A stretch of 64,000 nt of DNA, taken from NCBI GenBank assembly GCA_026008535.1, contig BRKX01000011.1:22142001-22206000 (forward strand), in the 5' to 3' direction. This stretch comes from Perilla frutescens (Eukaryota > Streptophyta > Magnoliopsida > Lamiales > Lamiaceae). Numbering within the stretch: the first letter of the stretch is position 1; each line of letters opens with the position of its first letter. Below the pieces are notes generated by a model. It ran no database searches. It saw only the letters and a program-made list of their open reading frames with translations, and was not told where the DNA came from. A program made the position numbers and the translations under genes. Positions 57,960 to 64,000 of this stretch are shown one piece after another.

Positions 57960-58446
57960 TAGGGCTGTAAATGAACAGAGCCGCTCGCGAGTTATTCGGA
58001 GTTCGGCTCGAAAAAAGCTCGTTCAAAGTTTGTTTGTTTTCAAAACGAGCCGAGCTCGAACATATTAGTATTCGGCTCGGCCAGCTCGTGAACATGTTCG
58101 AGCTCGAGCTTTAATCGAACGTGTTCATGAACATGTTCATGAATATTATAAATAATTCAAACAGGTAAATAAAATAAGTTATTTTTTTCAAACTCGAGCT
58201 CGAATATGTAAATTAAACGAGCTTTTTTTCGAGCATTCGAGCTCAGACTTGTTTAGTAAATTTTCGAGCATTTCACGAACCGAGCTCGAACCGAATTCGA
58301 ACATGATAAATATTTATCGAGCTGAGCTGGAACAAGAGGAAAAAAGCTCAAATCGAGCTCGAGCCGAGCTCGAGCTTGAATATTCCTTAACGAGTCGAGC
58401 TCGAGCATCAGGGTGTTCGGCTTGATTTGGTTCGTTTACAGCCCTA
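57960..58446 (+). mobile_element. hAT MITE, GAGCTCG-rich family, intact copy
   Basis: A 487-bp element flanked by a perfect 8-bp target duplication, TGGATACC, at 57952-57959 and 58447-58454. The ends are TAGGGCTGTAAATGAACAG and, from the right in reverse complement, TAGGGCTGTAAACGAACCA. The interior is packed with GAGCTCG/CGAGCTC words. It is non-coding and is the reference copy for the family members at 19444, 40228 and 43000/47813. Confidence 0.92.
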
Positions 58447-58603
58447 TGGATACCCATCTATTGGACACTCTCCCTAAGATTATGACACATGTAAAGTAGG
58501 TGTCTTTAAAAAAAAGAAAAGAAATAAAATGGTAAAATTTTAACCATGGTTATGATAATTTGCATTTAATATCCCTAGGTAGATATTGTAGACCTTCTTG
58601 AAC

Positions 58604-59690
58604 CTAGATTTGATTAAAAGGGGTGGTGACCATTTTGTAATATTTGATAAATTTTCTAAATGGAGGTATTAACGTAATTCAGTAATGTTTATAAAAATAC
58701 TCTGAGTAGTTGATAATAGTATCGTCATGCTAATAAAGCATTACTATCATGCTAACTAAATATTATCATAATGCTAATTTATTCTCATATTGTTAATGAA
58801 ATATTAAATTGTAAAAAGTAATTATAAATACTAATTTGATGGAATAAACCATAATTCAGATGTAATAAACTCCAATGATCTAAAAAATATAATTACATTC
58901 TAAAAAGCAATTATAAACCCTAATTGGATAAATAAATCATAATAGCAATAAATATATGCAACGTTAGCATTATGCTATTATTTTATTAGCACTACGGATA
59001 AACTATGTTAGTATATGATAATTCATCGTTAGCATAAGGTATAAAACATAAATGGATGAAGAAAATCCTAATTAGTATATTTTAATTTGATGAAATAAAC
59101 AATATATAATAATCAATTAGTAACTAAAACTTAAAAATTAAATAAATAATAATAATTATAAGCTATAATTGAAAGTAATAAATCATAATAACAATATAAG
59201 TATGCGTACTACATTAATATTATGATAATCCTTTGTTAGCACAATGAATACAATATCTTAGCATATAACAAATGCTTCATTCACATGCATTATATAATGT
59301 TGATGAACCATTATTAAAAGCTAAGGAAATCATTTTCGCGCTGGATACGAGTTAATATGTATATTTTATATTTTTTGTCTATATTTGTTTATACAAACTT
59401 ATCCATGACTGATCTTGAATTAAAGATCATGAAAATATCTTTAATTTGATATATTATTTGCGTTGATCCGATTAGAAGTGAGTGAGATATAATCATTTAA
59501 AAATTTTAAGTTTTTTTATTTTAAAAGGGATGACATCAGTTTATTTTTATAAGGATTAGACAACTATACCCCAGTCTCCTTTTTTTTCCCTTGATTTGAC
59601 ATTAAATCTTAGCCATTAGGTCATTTAGTTGGATGGTGTAAGATGAATTTTTAGTTTCTACACCAGGAAAAAGTTTATTTTTGATGCACT
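58604..59690 (+). repeat. Unclassified AT-rich repeat family, copy B (uninterrupted)
   Basis: It matches copy A (52547-54775) from 'ctagatttgattaaaagg' to 'tatttttgatgcact', without the Pack-MULE. The junction 'attctaaaaagcaattata' near 58898-58916 corresponds to the empty target site. Ends into a (TA)n run. No open frame. Confidence 0.78.

Positions 59691-59692
<2 letters not shown>

Positions 59693-59725
<33 letters not shown>
59693..59725. repeat. (AT)n microsatellite
   Basis: An uninterrupted AT run at the right end of repeat copy B. Confidence 0.95.
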
Positions 59726-59728
<3 letters not shown>

Positions 59729-59819
59729 AACACTTTCATGCACCACTCCTTATATATGACAATATGAGATGGGCGCCTGACTCACATGCATGGCCCATGC
59801 ATGGCGCGTGTGAGCAACG

Positions 59820-60330
59820 TTCTCGCCTAATTTTTTTTCTTTTTGAGCAAAACTTATTTATTTTTTTAATTTTTTTCATATTTTTTTGCCAAAAATTTTA
59901 TACCCTAAAATAAAATTAGTGTAACCTAAAATTAAAGTGAATTGGATTAATTTCGCTAAAATAAATATAAATTTATACACTAAAATGGAATTAATAAATC
60001 CCAAAGAAACGTGAATTAATTTAATTTTTTTGAGATCCTTCGCAATGCGCTATCCTGACGCTAACGCGTGGGCTCGTGCATTGCGCTCAATAATTAATTT
60101 AATTTTTTTTTAAAACAAATATAAACGGTAATTGAAAAATAAAAATCTAATTTTGAAAGAAATACATATCCTAAAATAGAATTAGTGAACTCAAAAATAA
60201 AAGTGAATTAATTTGATTTTTTTAAATCCGGCGATTTGCACAATGCACTCGCCCGACATTAAGGGATGAGCTCGTGCATCGCAGTCTACAATTAATTTTT
60301 CCAACTTAAATATAACCCATAATTGAGATT
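59820..60330. repeat. Tandem module with 'GCTCGTGCAT(T/C)GC' words
   Basis: Units of about 180 bp share 'cctaaaatagaattagtgaa'-like, 'gtgaattaatttaattttt', 'gcgctatcctgacgctaacg' or 'gcactcgcccgacattaagg' and 'gagctcgtgcatcgc' words. Two clear units and a diverged first unit. The same family is at 51330-51620. Confidence 0.6.
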
Positions 60331-60398
60331 AATAAAACTTAAGAAAACATAAACCCTAAAAACCACAAAATAAATCCTAAAAATCTAAATACATTTTA

Positions 60399-60776
60399 GG
60401 AGAATTATCAATTCAGGACCTGAAAGATGGGTAATCTATTAATTTAAGACCTGAAAGATGAAAACTCTCAATCCAGGACTCGAATGATGAAAATTCTCAA
60501 TCAAGGACCTCAAAAATCACGAATTTTGATTTCTTTTTTTATCTTTTTATTAATGTTATAATAATTTTCAATGAAAATTCATTAATTAATTATCCATTAA
60601 ATCTTATAAAGAAATTTTTAGAATTAATTAAAAAATAAAAATGAATCAAAATTCGTGATTTTTTTGAGGTCCTGGATTGAGAATTTTCATCTTTCAGGTC
60701 CTGAATTGAGAGTTTTCATCTTTCGGGTCCTAAATCGATAAATACCTATCTTTCAGGTCTGGATTGATAATTCTCC
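60399..60776. mobile_element. Mutator-like MITE
   Basis: A 378-bp element with arms of about 135 bp. The ends are GGAGAATTATCAATTCAGG and, from the right in reverse complement, GGAGAATTATCAATCCAG, continuing through several 'aggacctgaaagatgaaaa' words. The flanks TACATTTTA (60390-60398) and TATATTTTA (60777-60785) agree in 8 of 9 positions. The middle is short and AT-rich. No coding sequence. Confidence 0.78.
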
Positions 60777-61059
60777 TATATTTTATTATTTTAAATATGA
60801 TACAAAATATTTTGTTGTTACCGGTCTATATTTTTTTGCTAGTGATTTTCGAAGCATGAAAATTATTAGACTTGAATAGTAACATTTCAAAAAATAGATA
60901 TAGTGATGATCCATATTTTTTTTTATTAGGCCTTGTATTAAATATTTTAAAAACTATTTTTGTAAATATAGCATTGAAATAAAAATAAAAATTGAGGGCC
61001 CCAACAAAATGAGGCCCTCGGGCGGTGGTCCACCAGGTTAGCATATCATGCATTTTATT

Positions 61060-61592
61060 AATTCTAGATAATTATTATAGGTTAGACGCGTATGACTTAA
61101 TCAATTAATATTAAGGTCAATGTCAATGTGTAGTACTTTTACGTTGAATTGTCTTTGTTATACTCTCTATATGTTTTGTCGAGTTTATATGATGTCACAA
61201 CATAGCATAGACTTCGGCCTAACACAACAGAGCCAACAGGGCCAATGAGCCATTTGGTTTGGTCTACGGACTAACTCTCTAAACAATTCACATATTTCTG
61301 AATTACATGTATAACTTGGATAATTGAATACTCCCCACTGATTCTTAATGTACTCACTCCCAAAGTTTCTTCTACAGATGATGGCTTGGGTGATGTGTAA
61401 AGGACAAAGTGCGATGATGGTGGTCATTGGTCTCTTTTGAAGGAATAAAGAATTTTAATTAAATAATTTTGCTGCTATTTTCACTATATTCCGAGATTAC
61501 CCTTTTGTTGGAATCTTGGATTTCTTTATTTATTAAATAAATTAGCATGGTTAATGTTTTAAGTTTATAGTATTAAAAACTGGGGTGTTACA
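61060..61592. mobile_element. Probable right fragment of a gypsy-type LTR
   Basis: It ends GGGGTGTTACA at 61592, the typical terminus of long plant Ty3/gypsy LTRs, preceded by AT-rich text and by a stretch with 'gggccaatgagccattt' and other GGCC words (61180-61260). The left boundary is unclear and no matching start adjoins. The open frame on the minus strand at 61185-61427 follows LTR text and is not a gene. Confidence 0.45.
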
Positions 61593-61950
61593 ATTTTATA
61601 TGAGAGAAGGTCATAAAATGCAAGCAAGCAAGTAAGTAAGTAAACAAGTAAGTGAAGTTTTGACCATCATCGCATCCGCAACATCGACTTTGAGGAGAGG
61701 TAAAAAAAAGGTCATGTTGTGGATCTGGTGGGAACCATTCCCCATGTGGGAACAAGGAACCCATCCCATCCACCCATTCATAAATTTGGATGGTTAAGAT
61801 TAAAACAGATTATCGATGACAAACTTATAAATATGTTGAACTTTTTAAAAAAGACGGTGGCATATTGGTAAATAAATTGAACTTCAAAAGGGGGGTTTAA
61901 TTTCTTTCCGTCAAAATATAGATGTTGATGTCATCATATTTGTACAAATA
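61593..61950. other. Intergenic, no recognisable feature
   Basis: A short (CAAG/TAAG) run near 61620-61650; nothing else. Confidence 0.4.
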
Positions 61951-64000
61951 TTGTATAAACTTTAAACAATCATAACTGGCTCATTTTTAATCAGATTTAC
62001 ATAAATCATATATCAAATTAAAGATTTTTTCATACTCTTTCATTTAAGAATCCATATTGCATATGTTTATTTGAAAAAAATAGATGAAAAATATAAAAAT
62101 CAATTTTCAGGCATATTTTTCATACAAAACAGTCCCAAATTTATATTAGCATGGCGAATATAATATTTTAACACGACCTATATAGCATTTTAGCATGATC
62201 AACTATAATTTACATAATTGCACTTATGATATTTTAGCATGAAACTACTCGCATAATATCATGATATATATATATATATATGTGACATTTGAGCATAATT
62301 CGTAACTCATATCAGCATTGTGTTCATGATTTGCTCGTTTTAATCAAATTTACGCAAATTATATATCAAATTAAAGATATTCTTATTAGATTGGGGTGAA
62401 CTCATTTGGAGGCATGTTATTAAAATTCTCATTTTAACATATTGTGTAATACATTTTAGCATGTTGTGTAATACATTTTAGCGGGTAATATTATGAAAAT
62501 TTTTCTAACAATTTTATATAAACACCTATACCTGTACATATACTACAAAATGAAAAACACGAGTTGATGATAAAGAAGAAAAAAGAATGAGAAACTGAAG
62601 CAACGAAGGAGATGGCTGACAACTAAAAAAGAAAATGAGAGAATATTTACCGAAAAGAGATAAAGTTTATGAGAGCAAAATATGTGGTGCAATTCTAAGT
62701 ACAAACAGTAACATACAAAGTGAAAAGAACGAAGTTGAGGAAAACCTACACTACAGGCTCTCATGTGAAGATGGTCCAATTAATGTTGAAGCATTTGTTA
62801 TGTCGAAGTGGTTTGTACTGTTAATGAAATTTCCACAAGTACTATTAGTTTCAAGACATATTTCTTATGAATATTAGTTTATGTTGATAAATATTAGTTC
62901 AAGTTGAAGAATATTAGTTTAAGGTGATGAATATTAGTTTCAGACATTTGTTATGAATATTTGGAAATGTCATTGTTAACGTGAATTTTTCTTTATACGA
63001 GCATGATATTGTTGTTTTATTAGCATCATACAGTATTTCATTTTAGCATCATACTTCCAACATTTTAGCATGATCTTCTATATCCTAATAGGGACACAAT
63101 AAACCTTAATCGAATTGGGACACCAAATTTAACCTCATTTTCACTTCATTTTAACCTGATGTTATAAACAATAAACCATAATGTGATGTAATAAACTCTA
63201 ATGGAAATGTCATAAATCTTAATGGGAATGTGACAAAAAAATTAGCATGCTACTTCCCTCATTTTAGCATGATCTACCAAACAGCAATAGATGATCTAGA
63301 AACTCGTAATGCGAATTTAATAAACCCTACTTGGAATAATGAACCTAGTGAGCATGTCATAAATCATAATTGGAATGTCATAAACCCTAATTGAGAACAA
63401 TGAACCCTAATGAGAATGCCATAAACCCTAATTTGAAATAATGAACCCTAATGGTAACGGGACATCAAATTTAGCCTTATTCTTCCCTCATTTTAACCTG
63501 ATACATTCCCTCATTTTAGAAAGATACTATAAACACTAACGGGTCATGCAATAAACCTTAATTGAGAACAATGAGTCATAATGCGAATGTAATAAACCAT
63601 AATTGGGAACAATAAACCCTAATGAGAATGTGACATAAAGTTTAGCATGCTACATCCCTCATTTTAGCCTGATAATTTTCTAATTTTAGCATGATTTGAT
63701 AAACAATAATGGGGGGATGCAATAAACCATAACGGGAACATATTTAGCCTCATACTTCTATGATTTTAGCATCATATTCTAAACAGTAATTGAGATTGAT
63801 AAATCTTAATATTAATATAATAACCACAAATGGAATGTCATAAACTCTTTGAGAAAAAATCATATATTCTTAAAATAAAATAAAATAAAAAAAGCCCTAA
63901 AAATGAATATTTTATATTTTTCTTCATATTTCTTTGGATAAACAAAGCCATGTGAGATCTTCAATAAAATAGTATGAAAAAAAAATATAATTTGATATAT
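61951..64000 (+). repeat. Low-complexity repeat related to copies A and B; runs off the window
   Basis: Many variants of 'cattttagcatgat', 'ataaaccctaatgggaatg' and 'gaacaatgaaccctaat' recur between 62130 and 63870. The last 110 bp ('aatattttatatttttc', 'catgtgagatcttcaat', 'tataatttgatatat') follow the same order as copy A near 54420-54520 and copy B near 59355-59450. It is therefore a third, diverged member whose right end lies outside the window. A frame at 62635-62877 is not credible as a gene. Confidence 0.55.

Noticed and set aside
61185..61427. 80-codon minus-strand open frame with several Cys/Trp residues as a small peptide gene
   Set aside because: It lies in LTR-like text ending at GGGGTGTTACA and has no signal peptide or family match.
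52056..61592. The LTR-like start at 52056 and LTR-like end at 61592 as two halves of one interrupted LTR
   Set aside because: The flanking pentamers differ (AATAT against ATTTT) and the contents cannot be shown to join; kept as two separate fragments.

Overview
This is an AT-rich plant nuclear window, most likely from a eudicot. The evidence is spliced plant gene families (WRKY, HIPP, plant endosulfine), plant transposon families (Ty1/copia, hAT, Mutator-like, Stowaway, tRNA-derived SINEs) and long AT-rich intergenic DNA. I cannot name the species. An asterid such as a member of Lamiales is a guess. No bacterial, organellar or viral genome structure is visible.

Four host genes can be rebuilt exon by exon with consistent GT-AG junctions and phases: (1) an endosulfine/ARPP-19-type phosphatase inhibitor, six coding exons, minus strand, 5767-4464; (2) an At1g01500-like protein of unknown function, two coding exons, minus strand, 11508-8066; (3) a heavy-metal-associated isoprenylated plant protein (HIPP) with a degenerate metal site and a CaaX end, three coding exons, plus strand, 21943-24012; (4) a group IIe WRKY factor of the WRKY22/27/29 type, three exons, plus strand, 48827-49922. 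They show no common pathway; this is ordinary plant gene spacing. A tiny putative exon near 1.55 kb may be the start of a fifth gene leaving the window on the left.

The rest is transposon-derived or featureless. From left to right: a 670-bp-period tandem duplication (1-1.2 kb); AT-rich and degenerate tandem repeats (1.6-3.2 kb); a long-TIR Mutator-like element with a perfect 9-bp target duplication (12.4-13.2 kb); SINEs at 13.9, 17.5 and 41.2 kb with long target duplications; hAT MITEs at 15.6, 19.4, 40.2, 43.0/47.8 and 58.0 kb; a Stowaway-like MITE (17.8 kb); retroelement-like non-coding modules facing opposite ways (27.6-28.8 and 31.6-33.0 kb); a PIF/Harbinger-like element (34.0-38.3 kb) split by a 2.8-kb solo LTR; a Copia element (43.0-47.8 kb) broken by stops and frameshifts and inserted inside one of the hAT MITEs; and a repeat-rich right end (51-64 kb).

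The most interesting part is 52-60 kb. An unclassified AT-rich repeat occurs as two long copies (52.5-54.8 and 58.6-59.7 kb) plus a related stretch at the right edge. The first copy carries a Mutator-like element (52858-53968) that has captured a GC-rich fragment of a UDP-glucuronate 4-epimerase gene (a Pack-MULE); the second copy preserves the empty insertion site. I saw no clear sign of a wholly new biological system. The strongest novel material is this captured-gene element, the nested insertions and the unclassified repeat families.
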